Source of the DNA: Gimesia algae
GTDB lineage: Bacteria; Planctomycetota; Planctomycetia; Planctomycetales; Planctomycetaceae
Assembly (NCBI RefSeq): GCF_007746795.1
Contig: NZ_CP036343.1
Coordinates: 4,687,357-4,751,356 of the forward strand
Reading direction: 5' to 3'
Length of the DNA: 64,000 nucleotides
In this document: piece by piece, positions 9,157-19,178 of the stretch
Layout of the letters: each line of letters starts with the position of its first letter
How positions within the stretch are numbered: the first letter of the stretch is position 1
Program-made: the position numbers and the translations under genes
The notes under the pieces: model-generated
Told to the model about the DNA's origin: nothing
Database searches by the model: none
What the model saw: only the letters and a program-made list of their open reading frames with translations

Positions 9157-9585
9157 CTACATTGATTTCAGGACAAAATGAAATTCGTTTTCAGAGTCCT
9201 GGCTGACATTTTCCTGTCGTTCGCTTTCCGAGTTGTATTTCGCAGGTATGTAGGATTCCATAATATCCTCACCAAAATCTTTACCTTTTTTACCGGTCTT
9301 TCTCGCCGCTGAGATGATTACTTTTTTTGTACCGACGGGACACTGCAGATCGAATTTCCCGTCGACGATCTGTCCGGCTGCTGCTGGCCCTGTACCATCG
9401 GCGGGTTCAAAAATGATATCGCCGACCGGAATGCTATTCCCGTCCAGTGAAACAGTCCCTTTCACTTCAACCATTTCCGGTCCACTGTTCCCCTGCGATC
9501 CACAGCCTGTGAAAACCGACAGATTCAGAAGTAAGAATAACAGATAACAACATGCATTGATTCTAGAGTTAAAAATGGCTGACAC
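9157..9585 (-). CDS. Small lipoprotein with carboxypeptidase-regulatory-like fold
   Basis: 142 residues with a type II signal peptide and lipobox FTGC (lipid-carrying Cys28). The mature part follows the planctomycete pattern VKGTVSLDGNSIPVGDIIFEP...GxIVDGKFDLQCPVGTKKVII, a transthyretin-like beta domain. The start used is GTG 9585; no better start is visible. Genes of this type usually sit directly downstream of a DUF1559 gene. Here the DUF1559 gene ends 0.86 kb upstream, so the pair has probably been separated by inserted DNA. The role is presumed surface or periplasmic and is unknown. Confidence 0.75.
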   Translation of the reverse strand: MSAIFNSRINACCYLLFLLLNLSVFTGCGSQGNSGPEMVEVKGTVSLDGNSIPVGDIIFEPADGTGPAAAGQIVDGKFDLQCPVGTKKVIISAARKTGKKGKDFGEDIMESYIPAKYNSESERQENVSQDSENEFHFVLKSM

Positions 9586-10084
9586 CTCGATCAGTAATGA
9601 AAATTTGGCCCAAAACCTTCTTCACAAATAATAATATTTCAGAATCAGTAAAAACGGTAACTGATTAAATTCGACTTGACTTCATCCTGCATCGAAACAA
9701 GATAAGCGTTTAACTGTGTCGCGCGCGTGACCAGTTTACAGTGCACTGAAACACCGGCCAGTTGTTCAAAATCTTCACCGCAAATGAGCCTGTTTTTTCC
9801 AGATTTGCACTGCCTGAAACGACACCCGTTCGTGATGTATGCCTGCGGGTCGCCACACTTCGCAGTACTTCGTCCCGGCACCGCCCCGGGAACGACCTGT
9901 ATCGCGCTAGTATCAACCTGTATCGCCACAATTGATTCTCCATCTCCTCTTGACCCCCACACGCCCTTCCCGAAAATACTCCACCATGCAAAACAACACA
10001 GAATTTAGACATCAGACCGAACACAAGATTGAACCCCAGAATAAACATACAAACTCTATGTCCTCACACATCCCTATGGCACAG

Positions 10085-10180
10085 CTAGAGCGCATCACAT
10101 TTAACCATAGCGTCTCTCAATCTAGTATACTCGGTCCAAATGGCCCTAAAGACGCTACAGTAAAACTGGACACAGTCTAG
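10085..10180 (+). repeat. Dispersed palindromic repeat R1, copy A
   Basis: About 96 bp, bounded by CTAGAG on the left and GTCTAG on the right. Core arms TAGCGTCT and AGACGCTA can pair. It matches copy B (30690-30785) and the inverted copy C (57565-57660) over most of its length, and its right end (ACAGTAAAACTGGACACA) is identical to the decayed copy D near 21725. Ends bounded by TA suggest a MITE of the IS630/Tc1 kind (inference). Confidence 0.8.
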
Positions 10181-10234
10181 AATGCCCCGAAAACGGCGCT
10201 GGATTAATACCAGAGAAACTCATCCGAACTGGGT

Positions 10235-10257
10235 AACCCCGAATGCAATTCGGGGTT
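10235..10257. other. Perfect 10-bp hairpin
   Basis: AACCCCGAAT and its exact complement ATTCGGGGTT flank a three-base loop. There is no T-run on either side, so it is not a standard terminator. It lies 192 bases downstream of the DUF1559 stop codon and could protect the 3' end of that mRNA or be part of an old insertion. Confidence 0.55.
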
Positions 10258-10448
10258 GTCGCAGACAACAGGAAACTGACGGGGTAACCATGCGGATCAG
10301 TGCATATATGGGGGTGTGCTTCAAGTGTCAGCCTGTAGAACCGGTACTGAATCACAATTCACAACTTGCCCTGCAGACAGATTCTACTCGATCTCCTTTC
10401 TTCCCACGCAGATGGAAATCCCGAACCACTACACAGGTTAAACCAGGT

Positions 10449-11405
10449 CTAAAATTCTCCCAGTACTTCTCCCCCAGCTCGTGTTCCCAAATGACGAAAT
10501 GTGGCTGTGTCGACATTGTCGGAAATGAACCGCACTGCGCCATCTGCCAATAGAAAATGGGCTCCCCCTGTGTGCCTGCTGCGTGCATACACGGCATTGT
10601 CACCGCTGGAACAGGTTGTACTGATCGGGGCATAATCTCTGTGGTAACCGTAGGTCACAGTATCGGGTACCGAAGTATTGGGCCCCTGCAGCGTGGTAAA
10701 TGTACCACCACCCACATATTTTGTTCCCCAGATCCTGCCGCGCAGATCACCAATCGTCAGACAGTCTGCGACGGGACTGCCGCCAGCGTCATCTGGAACC
10801 AGATTAATTTCCCCGGCCGCGATAGTATTTGAAGTGCCATCGGTCACATCGCTCATTCTGACCCGTGACACATAAAAGAACATCCCGTTTAATTTAGGAA
10901 AGGTTCCATCGGCTCCCTGTGTCGTCGATCCGGAGCAGAGTAAATAATTCGAGTAAAACGTACTCTTCTGGTTGCCAATTTTGCCACTGTTGGGATCGGA
11001 AGGACACATAAAAACCGGCACTTTGACTGATCGCTGCGGATGGGAAGCAAAGTCACTGACAGTGCCTGATTGAAATCCGTCTCTCAGTTTGTCGTATAAT
11101 GGTGCCTGGTCTACGTAAGGCAAGACCATATGAAACCAGGACTGACGCGCATGATTCTGTCCTGTGTAGGCAGCAGTATTAACACCGCAGACGGTCGCAA
11201 AAGGAAATACACGATGCGAATCATGATAATTGTGCAGCGCAATTCCTAACTGTTTCAAATTATTCTTACAGGTACTCCGGCGGGCAGCCTCCCTGGCCTG
11301 CTGTACTGCCGGTAATAATAATGCAACCAGGATCGCAATAATCGCGATGACCACCAGTAGTTCGATTAGTGTAAAACCCTTTCGTTGTCGCTCTGGAAAC
11401 ACCAT
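10449..11405 (-). CDS. DUF1559 protein with type IV prepilin-like N-terminus
   Basis: 318 residues from ATG 11405; the frame is open 20 codons further, but ATG 11405 has GAGAGAAG upstream and places the leader correctly. A prepilin peptidase site is seen at RKG|FTLIELL (cleavage after Gly10), followed by the hydrophobic helix and the family motif LLLPAVQQAREAARRS...KNNLKQLGIALHNYHDS. The H-X9-DG element is present near the C-terminus (HTGGAHFLLADG). It is probably exported as a pilin-like or pseudopilin-like surface protein (family knowledge). It follows the FecR-type gene and its upstream sigma gene on the same strand. Confidence 0.9.
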   Translation of the reverse strand: MVFPERQRKGFTLIELLVVIAIIAILVALLLPAVQQAREAARRSTCKNNLKQLGIALHNYHDSHRVFPFATVCGVNTAAYTGQNHARQSWFHMVLPYVDQAPLYDKLRDGFQSGTVSDFASHPQRSVKVPVFMCPSDPNSGKIGNQKSTFYSNYLLCSGSTTQGADGTFPKLNGMFFYVSRVRMSDVTDGTSNTIAAGEINLVPDDAGGSPVADCLTIGDLRGRIWGTKYVGGGTFTTLQGPNTSVPDTVTYGYHRDYAPISTTCSSGDNAVYARSRHTGGAHFLLADGAVRFISDNVDTATFRHLGTRAGGEVLGEF

Positions 11406-11475
11406 AACTTCTCTCTTTTTAATAATATTTGAAAAAGGAATGAAAACCATCTCAGGGAAGTTCATTGAGGGGTTC

Positions 11476-12822
11476 TTAATGCGGAGATTGAACGATCACA
11501 CGAAATTCATCGACAAAACGTTCTCCTGAAAGGAGCATAAACGAAAGTGTGCGTCGGTCAGGTGAGATAGAAACTTCGTCGTATCTGGCTTGTGGATCAT
11601 TGCCGCCCGTATCAGTTTCAGTCCCCTGATGAATAAATTGACGATTGGAATTCTTCAGGCTGAGAGGATGAAATAGTCTATCCGTTTGAGACAGAATTTT
11701 TTTATCCAATATGACCCCCAGAATGGGACGATCAAAATGAATTTCACCTTTAACAGGAATAAAAGCCCCTTCCTGTACTGCAGGATCATAATAAATCCGG
11801 TAGCAGTCCACTTTAGTCCCTGCGGATACCATGCCAGCTCTCTGCGACGGCCCGATTTCCGACGGTTTCGCCACAAGCATCAAATCACTGTTCAGCAAAA
11901 CCTGCATCCGCTCTGGAAAGATAAATGCCAGGCCATCGTGCTCAAAGACCTGATACATGCCTGTTGCCAGCGCATCAGGCATGTTCTCCTGTAAAACGAC
12001 AGAATCAGAATAATTGAGTATGCCGCACTTTTCAGCGAGCGAAAGTGTATCGGAATCTTCAGCAATCTCATTTTTAAATGAATCGATCGTTGCTGAATGA
12101 TGTTCTGAAACCTGTTTACTCGACTGGATCCCTCCCGCTCGATTCATCAAAGAGGCGATTACTTTTCCTCGGTAAACCTGAATCCGTGTATCAAGTTTTT
12201 CTACTGTCTGTACGGAGAATAAAGTCCCCAGATCAATCACACGCCCATGAGGCGTGTCGACCTGAAATCCGATTCCTGAACTGGGGACATTGGCAATAAA
12301 ACTCCCCTGCTGTAAATGCATCGAATTATTGCCTGTCACTTCATAGGAAGCGGGTGCAGAAATAAGAACTTTAGCGCCGGTCGGAAAATGCAACTCGGCT
12401 GACCCCTGTTTGAGAGTCTGTCTGATATGATTTTTAATCGGTTCGCCAGAGCTGAAGACCACGTCCTCTGAAATCGACACGAAAGGAGAACTCAAGACAG
12501 ACTGATAAAGATAATACCCACCCAGTAAGAGTAGAATACTGAATATCGAAGCCAGTACCGAGATGGCCACTGTTCTGTTGCTTCTGGAAAAGAGCTGATT
12601 AGCTCGTGAAAACGCAGTACTCTCATCTGGAAGAGTCTGCTGTTCCAGTTCAATGGCAGCCCCCCACTCAGCCAATACCAGATCATCGCTGGCAAAGGTA
12701 ATCAATCGGTCGGCAAGTTCCGGCTCATTACAGAGTCGCTCTTCGAATGCATGGAGTTCCTCTGGAGACAGTGATCTGTCGAGATACTCCTGTAAAAGCC
12801 GGTCATCATCTTGCTGAATCAT
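11476..12822 (-). CDS. FecR-type transmembrane protein, putative sigma regulator
   Basis: 448 residues. Its ATG (12822) overlaps the stop of the upstream sigma gene in an ATGA, which signals translational coupling. The N-terminal 70 residues are acidic and helical (LLQEYLDRSLSPEELHAFE), like anti-sigma sensing segments. One membrane helix lies at about 90-115 (ISVLASIFSILLLLGGYYLY). The FecR domain follows at roughly 130-230 (GSAELHFPTGAKVLISAPAS, ...DTPHGRVIDLGTLFSV). The C-terminal 200 residues are a planctomycete-specific periplasmic region. By position it most likely senses an envelope signal and controls the coupled sigma factor, which is inference. Confidence 0.8.
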   Translation of the reverse strand: MIQQDDDRLLQEYLDRSLSPEELHAFEERLCNEPELADRLITFASDDLVLAEWGAAIELEQQTLPDESTAFSRANQLFSRSNRTVAISVLASIFSILLLLGGYYLYQSVLSSPFVSISEDVVFSSGEPIKNHIRQTLKQGSAELHFPTGAKVLISAPASYEVTGNNSMHLQQGSFIANVPSSGIGFQVDTPHGRVIDLGTLFSVQTVEKLDTRIQVYRGKVIASLMNRAGGIQSSKQVSEHHSATIDSFKNEIAEDSDTLSLAEKCGILNYSDSVVLQENMPDALATGMYQVFEHDGLAFIFPERMQVLLNSDLMLVAKPSEIGPSQRAGMVSAGTKVDCYRIYYDPAVQEGAFIPVKGEIHFDRPILGVILDKKILSQTDRLFHPLSLKNSNRQFIHQGTETDTGGNDPQARYDEVSISPDRRTLSFMLLSGERFVDEFRVIVQSPH

Positions 12823-13355
12823 TCGACAGATTCCTCCAGGAGTCGTTGCGCGATGCATTCTCTCAGGATGGCGCGAATGCGATGAATCCTGGCATAGAAT
12901 GCGGTCACTTTGAGACCAGACTGTGCAGCAATCGCTCCCAGACTCTCGCCCGAATTGTCATAACAACGTGCGATGAGTGCGCGACTCACTTCGGGCAGGC
13001 GATCCAGACATTCCAGTAGTTTTTCCCGCCTGGTGGAAACGGGTTGATTCTGCTCGACCCGCTCGGCTGCTTCCGCCAGAACAGCGATTAACTGCGGGTT
13101 CACAGGTTTTTCCCGATCATATTTTCGATAATAGGAAAGAACCCGGCGAAACGCGATTTCACGAGCCCAGGGAAAAAAACCAGCGTCAGTATCCAACTTT
13201 GAAAATGATTCGACCACCGCAACCGAGACCTCCTGAAATATGTCATCTGCATCAGAACGGTTGCGAACACTGGCATGAATATAGGCATATAGCGGTGCCT
13301 TATAGTGTACCAGCAGCTGAGCAGCATCTGATTGTAAATCCGTATCAGCCGACAT
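12819..13355 (-). CDS. ECF sigma factor of the Rhodopirellula/Verrucomicrobium type
   Basis: 178 residues. Region 2 contains NRSDADDIFQEVSVAVVESF and FFPWAREIAFRRVLSYYRK; region 4 contains LDRLPEVSRALIARCYDNS and the helix-turn-helix GAIAAQSGLKVTAFYARIHR. The wording of region 4 (LKVTAFYARIHRIR in place of the more usual NAVKMRLHRAR) fits the planctomycete subgroup. It overlaps the FecR-type gene by an ATGA. Probable target: its own operon including the DUF1559 gene. Confidence 0.85.
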   Translation of the reverse strand: MSADTDLQSDAAQLLVHYKAPLYAYIHASVRNRSDADDIFQEVSVAVVESFSKLDTDAGFFPWAREIAFRRVLSYYRKYDREKPVNPQLIAVLAEAAERVEQNQPVSTRREKLLECLDRLPEVSRALIARCYDNSGESLGAIAAQSGLKVTAFYARIHRIRAILRECIAQRLLEESVE

Positions 13356-13474
13356 CGGTTACTTTCGAAAATATTGAACTTCCCAATTTATAGAGGAATC
13401 AGATCCTCGTTTTTTTACGCGCTAATTTGAAGATTATTAAATAATTAACAAAATCGTCCGTTCAACAGCAATCG

Positions 13475-13508
13475 AACGGGATATAGAACGTGATTTCCCG
13501 TTTTTTTT
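13475..13508 (+). terminator. Weak hairpin with T-run
   Basis: AACGGGA and TTCCCGTT are separated by 13 bases and followed by TTTTTTTT on the plus strand. No rightward gene ends just upstream, so its use as a terminator is doubtful; it may isolate the sigma operon from read-through. Confidence 0.3.
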
Positions 13509-13522
13509 ACCCGTTCATGAAA

Positions 13523-13555
13523 AAAGGCAGACAGGTCGAATACCTGTCTGCCTTT
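13523..13555 (-). terminator. Rho-independent terminator of the sulfate adenylyltransferase gene
   Basis: A 14-bp perfect stem (AAAGGCAGACAGGT and its complement) with a five-base loop. Read leftward it is followed by a T-rich tail. It lies 31 bases past the stop codon of the leftward sat gene. Confidence 0.85.
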
Positions 13556-13585
13556 CACAATTTATGTAGTTAACCTGACGGTGAA

Positions 13586-14845
<1,260 letters not shown>

Positions 14846-15008
14846 TGTTTGTATTCTCAATATTTACAAAAAGGTTCCAGAAGTAACGCCAACCATTGGG
14901 CGTTTCCAGTTGCGAAATTAGGTAAACGCAGGGAAAACTTCAAGCAACAGACGCGAGGATTCACTGAATTCAAAAAACTCTCTGGTTTCAGAAGGATTTC
15001 AGGAGCAT

Positions 15009-15830
15009 TTAACCTCTTAAACCAGCCTGCTGCATCAACAAGTCAGTCGCCGTATATGCTTCCCGGACCCATTCCTCAATTTTGTCTGGCTCAGGAGAAT
15101 ATTCCAGCTCCAGGGAGATGGCTCCCGGAAGATGTAAATCCCGTATCTCATTCAGGTAAGGTTCAAATGGGACGACTCCTCGGCCCGGAGGAAGATCGCC
15201 GTGAACTTTCCCATCACAGTCAGAAATATGCACATGAATCGCTTTGTCCCGTAGTTTTCTGAGCTCCTGGGGCGCAACATCTGCCAATAACAGGTGTGAA
15301 ATGTCAATATTGGCTTTCAGAGCAGGATGATCCACTTCATTGACAAATCGCACCATCGTCTCGACGCTGTTCAGCAGGGAAAGTGGAAAAGGCTCCAACT
15401 CCAAAGCAATCTGCAGCCCCAATGATTCGGCATAGCCAGCCAGTTCCCGGCACTGATCAATGCCGAGCTGCCATTGTTCTGCTGGCGGAATGACTTCGCG
15501 GTTCCAGATGTACTCGCCGAGCACTAGCAGCAGATTTTTCGCTTCGTATTCATAACAGAGATCCAGGTAGGATTTGACCCGCTGAAAATGAAACCGCCGG
15601 ACGCTCGGATTAAAGTCGATCAATCCCACGGCGACACAGCAGACCGAGATGATCGGCAGTTCCAGACGATCACAGGTATCTTTGACCAGCCTTCGTTCGC
15701 GAATGTCCGCCTCTAACGGGTCGATGAAGATATCGACGCAATCAAAACCGATCTCTTTTGTTTTCTGCAACCCCCAGGCGGTATCGCGGCCGGCTTGTGC
15801 CCAGGCGGAGTTAATCATGCCAAGTTTCAT
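15009..15830 (-). CDS. Sugar phosphate isomerase/epimerase (xylose isomerase-like TIM barrel)
   Basis: 273 residues from ATG 15830 with AAGGGAAG upstream. TIM-barrel features include the opening MKLGMINSAWA, conserved DCVDIFIDPLEA, the metal-ligand strand IALELEPFPLS, HVHISDCDGKVHGD with paired His/Asp, and a late Glu in AISLELEYSPEP. These match the AP_endonuc_2/IolE-like family, which handles sugars, inositols or keto-sugars; the substrate cannot be deduced. It is cytoplasmic, with no signal peptide. The gene is divergent from an SDR gene 143 bases away and may be co-regulated with it. Confidence 0.85.
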   Translation of the reverse strand: MKLGMINSAWAQAGRDTAWGLQKTKEIGFDCVDIFIDPLEADIRERRLVKDTCDRLELPIISVCCVAVGLIDFNPSVRRFHFQRVKSYLDLCYEYEAKNLLLVLGEYIWNREVIPPAEQWQLGIDQCRELAGYAESLGLQIALELEPFPLSLLNSVETMVRFVNEVDHPALKANIDISHLLLADVAPQELRKLRDKAIHVHISDCDGKVHGDLPPGRGVVPFEPYLNEIRDLHLPGAISLELEYSPEPDKIEEWVREAYTATDLLMQQAGLRG

Positions 15831-15973
15831 TATCTTCCCTTCATCCAGATAAGATCTTGCTCTCTTTCCTGACATATTAAGATAACAGGCCGCTTGCGGA
15901 GGGAAAAGCGATTGATCAGAATGAGAATTCCACTTTCCCGGTGAAATACCTTGTCTAAGCAGGATAATAACTC

Positions 15974-16783
15974 ATGGATCTGAATCTGTCTGGCGCTACT
16001 GTAGTAATCACCGGAGGTGCCAGTGGAATTGGCCTGGCCACTGCCCGTACATTTGTCGCAGAGGGAGCACAGCCTGTACTCTGGGATCAGTCAGATCGAG
16101 TTTCTGAGATTGCCGCGCAGTTAAGCGACGAAACCGGCCAGAATGTAATTGGACTTCGGGTTGATCTCACCGATTTCCCCGCCGTTCAGACAATCACACA
16201 ACAGACATTACAACGCGTATCGCGGATATCACATCTGGTACATGCTGCTGCCATTGGTTCCGGTAAATTCGGTTTCCCCTTTACGAACCTGACTCCTGCA
16301 GACTGGCCACGTGTATTTGAAGTCAACATGCAGGGTATGGTGAATGTGGCACACGCAATTGCTCCAGCGATGCAGGAAGCCGGACAGGGCAGCATGACGT
16401 TTATCAGTTCAATCGCCGGCCAGATTGGTTCCCAGACAGATCCCCCTTACAGTGCTTCCAAAGCAGCAAATATTAACTTTGCGCAATGCATTGCTAAAGA
16501 TCTGGCTTCACATGGGATTCGCGTGAATTCGGTCTGTCCCGGCATGGTGCAGACTCCACTGAATCAATCGGTCTGGCAGGCCTGGAATGATCGACAGTCA
16601 CCGGAAAATCAGAAGTCATATACTGACTGGGCTGGCGAGAAAATCAGACAACTGGTTCCACTTCAGCGCTGGCAGACCCCGGAAGATATCGCCGACATGA
16701 TCGTATTTCTCAGCTCAGACCGGGCGGCCCAGGTGACCGGACAGACCATCAATGTAGATGGTGGCTTTGTCATGCACTGGTAA
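15974..16783 (+). CDS. Short-chain dehydrogenase/reductase (SDR)
   Basis: 269 residues of the classical SDR size. The cofactor loop GGASGIG lies at residues 14-20, and the catalytic set is Ser145/146, Tyr159 and Lys163 (PPYSASK). The C-terminal motif RAAQVTGQTINVDGGF is characteristic. Asp38 after the second beta strand (VLWDQSD) favours NAD over NADP (family rule). The substrate is unknown. It is divergent from the TIM-barrel gene and may act in the same sugar or polyol route. It ends in a shared hairpin terminator facing rpsT. Confidence 0.9.
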   Translation: MDLNLSGATVVITGGASGIGLATARTFVAEGAQPVLWDQSDRVSEIAAQLSDETGQNVIGLRVDLTDFPAVQTITQQTLQRVSRISHLVHAAAIGSGKFGFPFTNLTPADWPRVFEVNMQGMVNVAHAIAPAMQEAGQGSMTFISSIAGQIGSQTDPPYSASKAANINFAQCIAKDLASHGIRVNSVCPGMVQTPLNQSVWQAWNDRQSPENQKSYTDWAGEKIRQLVPLQRWQTPEDIADMIVFLSSDRAAQVTGQTINVDGGFVMHW

Positions 16784-16800
16784 CCGGATGTCAAAAAATA

Positions 16801-16856
16801 AAGCCCTGCGTAAATTGGTTCTCTTTAAATAGAACCAGCTACGAAGGGCTGTTTTA
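16801..16856. terminator. Bidirectional nested hairpin terminator between the SDR gene and rpsT
   Basis: The outer stem AGCCCTGCGTA / TACGAAGGGCT has one mismatch; the inner stem TGGTTCT / AGAACCA has an eight-base loop. T-rich tails follow on both strands. It separates two convergent genes. Confidence 0.75.
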
Positions 16857-16871
16857 TTTCAAATCTGCGGA

Positions 16872-17144
16872 CTACTCAGCAGCTTTGGTCTGGTTTGCGG
16901 ATTTAGCCAGACGTGATTTCGTGCGGGCAGCGGCATTTTTGTGAATGATACCTTTCGCAGCCGCCTGATCGATCTGCTTGGCAGCAGCCTGCAGAGCCTT
17001 AGTAGCGACCTGTGCGTCATCACCTGAGACTGCGGCACGGGCATCTTTGATTGCGGATCTTAATTCCGAACGAGTGGAACGGTTACGAAGACGACGGGCA
17101 TCACTTTTTCGCAACGCTCTTTTGGCACTTTTTGTGTTTGGCAT
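16872..17144 (-). CDS. rpsT: 30S ribosomal protein S20
   Basis: 90 residues, the normal length, from ATG 17144 (MPNTKSAKRALRKS is the canonical start; a 14-codon upstream extension is spurious). Lys/Arg/Ala-rich helical protein with RNRSTRSELRSAIKDAR and the conserved GIIHKNAAARTKSRL near the end. It binds 16S rRNA in the small subunit. Monocistronic, with its own terminator. Confidence 0.97.
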   Translation of the reverse strand: MPNTKSAKRALRKSDARRLRNRSTRSELRSAIKDARAAVSGDDAQVATKALQAAAKQIDQAAAKGIIHKNAAARTKSRLAKSANQTKAAE

Positions 17145-17397
17145 GTTTTGACTTAAGTATTTTCTGAGTAACTGTTTACGATACAAACTGGCTCACGTCG
17201 TTGAAGACAGTCGCCACATGAAGATCTCAGGCAGATTGAGAAGTTTAACAACCTGTGAACCGATATTCCAGCCATTCTGAACAGCTAAAACCAGCTTTTG
17301 TCAGGATTTTACAAGAATACCTTCAATACTGATGAGGATCACTCATCCAGAAGTGATGCCATCAACCTAAACATACGGACCTGATTCCTGGTTAAGT

Positions 17398-18837
17398 TTA
17401 GACTGAGCCCCTCCCGCCAGATCCATCACCTTCCCCCGTACCATCATCCTCTAACCGTTGACGAGCATCTTTATAGTCATAATCCAAGGCAAGGATTTCA
17501 CTGTAATGATCATCCGCCTGTACTTTTTGTCCGGCTTCCTGATACAGCCGCCCGAGGAGATAATGAGCCTCCTTGAATATTTCGGGGTTTTCATCACCGG
17601 AGAGTTTAGGAAGTGCTTTTTCAAACTGGCGCTTGGCAAGTTCTTTTTTGCCATCGGCATAGAAACATTTTCCTAATGCCACGAGTGCATTTGAACTGAT
17701 GCGGGAGTCTTTTACCGATTGTTGCAGTAAAGAAATTGCGGAAGACCATTTCTTCAGGCGAATAAATCGCTGAGCGAGTTCATACTTGATTCTCATGTCC
17801 GCTGGATAGCGTTCGACGCGTCTGGTAAAGATTTCGATTTCTCTTTTGATCAGAGCTTTGCTGATCAGCGTGACCTGTTTTTTTGCCTCTGCATTTTCGC
17901 GATCAAGATTAAATTCGTCTTTCGCGGCCGTGAGTTTATCCCGTAACAGGTCGAGTTCAATATCTTCTATCTGTTCTCCGATATTCGAATCTTTTCCGGA
18001 AAGTTCATACGCCTTTTCGTAGTGTGCTTTGGATTCGAGTGGCTTCCCTTCACGACGATAGAAATCGGCCAGCCTGAGATAATGGTCCTTATTTTCAGGC
18101 TCTTTGCGTATCGCCCGCTGCAAGTCTGCTTCCAGTGACTGCCCGGGACCATCCGCCACATTCCCTTTCTGAGCCTGCTGTCGCTGTTGAGGGGTCGCAC
18201 GATCTTCATCATAGGCAGACTGGCGTTTGACGCCGCTTGATTTCTCTGCGCCTTCATATCCGCCTCGAACCCGCGTCTCAGTCGCCATCAGCGAAGTCAC
18301 TTTAGACCGGGCTTCCCCATCCATTGGATCGAGTTTGAACGCCATTTCCCAACATTCCCGAGCCGATTTAAATTCCCCTTTTTCTTCGAGCAGTTCTCCC
18401 AGTTCGGTATAATAAGACTTATGTGCCTTATCATTCTCAATCGCCATCTTGAATCCAAAGATGGCTGCATCGACGTAGCCCAGGTTAGAACAGGCTTCCG
18501 CCATATCCGCATTTAATCCCGGATCCCAGGGGTTGAGCGACAAACCTTCTTCCGCCAGTTGATCAACGGCTGCCCAGTCTTTTTTGCGTCGGGAGTTTTT
18601 GATTTTCGTTTTTAAACCCGCTAATTTCAGCATTCCCATTTTCGAACCGGAATTATTGTCACCGTACTTTTTACGCTCGGCGCCCCGCTTGGTCTGTCGA
18701 TACAATAGTGCTTCCGGCTCAAGTTTCACCGCGGTCGTGAACATCTCGATGGAATAATCCCAGTTCTCTTTCGACAGGGCCTCATTGCCCCGTCTCCAGC
18801 AGTCTGCAGCGATCTTTTTATTTCTGTCCGATGTCAT
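17398..18837 (-). CDS. Tetratricopeptide-repeat protein
   Basis: 479 residues from ATG 18837 (GGAAG upstream). At least six TPR-like helical pairs are visible: residues 10-45 (CWRRGNEALSKENWDYSIEMF), 105-175 (NLGYVDAAIFGFKMAI, LLEEKGEFKSARECWEMAFKLDP), 240-285 (YLRLADFYRREGKPLESKAHYEKA), and 365-460 near the end. A hydrophilic low-complexity linker at about 190-235 splits the repeats. The acidic Gly-rich tail (DDGTGEGDGSGG) is disordered. No signal peptide, so likely a cytoplasmic scaffold; partners unknown. It is divergent from the DUF1080 gene. Confidence 0.8.
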   Translation of the reverse strand: MTSDRNKKIAADCWRRGNEALSKENWDYSIEMFTTAVKLEPEALLYRQTKRGAERKKYGDNNSGSKMGMLKLAGLKTKIKNSRRKKDWAAVDQLAEEGLSLNPWDPGLNADMAEACSNLGYVDAAIFGFKMAIENDKAHKSYYTELGELLEEKGEFKSARECWEMAFKLDPMDGEARSKVTSLMATETRVRGGYEGAEKSSGVKRQSAYDEDRATPQQRQQAQKGNVADGPGQSLEADLQRAIRKEPENKDHYLRLADFYRREGKPLESKAHYEKAYELSGKDSNIGEQIEDIELDLLRDKLTAAKDEFNLDRENAEAKKQVTLISKALIKREIEIFTRRVERYPADMRIKYELAQRFIRLKKWSSAISLLQQSVKDSRISSNALVALGKCFYADGKKELAKRQFEKALPKLSGDENPEIFKEAHYLLGRLYQEAGQKVQADDHYSEILALDYDYKDARQRLEDDGTGEGDGSGGRGSV

Positions 18838-19178
18838 TTGCTCTTCCGCTGTTAACCAGATACTCAAATCAATAATGATGAGTGCAATGACAACCCCCTG
18901 TCGTACCGATTCGATGGGTTTGCCCGCACTTCCAGTGGTGACGCTTCCTTACGTACCAGTGTTACATCTTACAAGATTTTTTAACACCTTGCCATCACAA
19001 GTTTTACTTAATTTTAATACACACTCGTACCGTTCACACCAGAAACCTCTGCTACAGTGCTTGCAACTCTGATCCCTGAATCCCACAATAGATTTCAAAT
19101 CGCGAGTCTGCCTGGCTCCGAACTCTATTCTGATATCGATTAATCATCCGAGTCAAACAAAGCCTATTGGAGAATACC
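18838..19178. other. Divergent intergenic region, 341 bp
   Basis: Separates the leftward TPR gene from the rightward DUF1080 gene. A T/A-rich stretch lies at 18970-19025. I see no repeat, RNA gene or convincing promoter pair. Confidence 0.45.

Larger units (their letters stand above)
9586..10448. other. 863-bp gap within a normally compact gene pair
   Basis: It lies between a DUF1559 gene and the lipoprotein gene that usually follows it. It holds one copy of the 96-bp palindromic repeat (10085-10180) and a perfect 10-bp hairpin (10235-10257). Between 9645 and 10050 several overlapping leftward frames of about 100 codons are open, without a ribosome binding site or recognisable domain; they may be remnants of a decayed gene. 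I see no RNA gene. Confidence 0.5.

Noticed and set aside
10182-10553. 123-codon rightward frame starting at the end of repeat copy A
   Set aside because: It runs antisense into the DUF1559 gene and has no start signal or domain.
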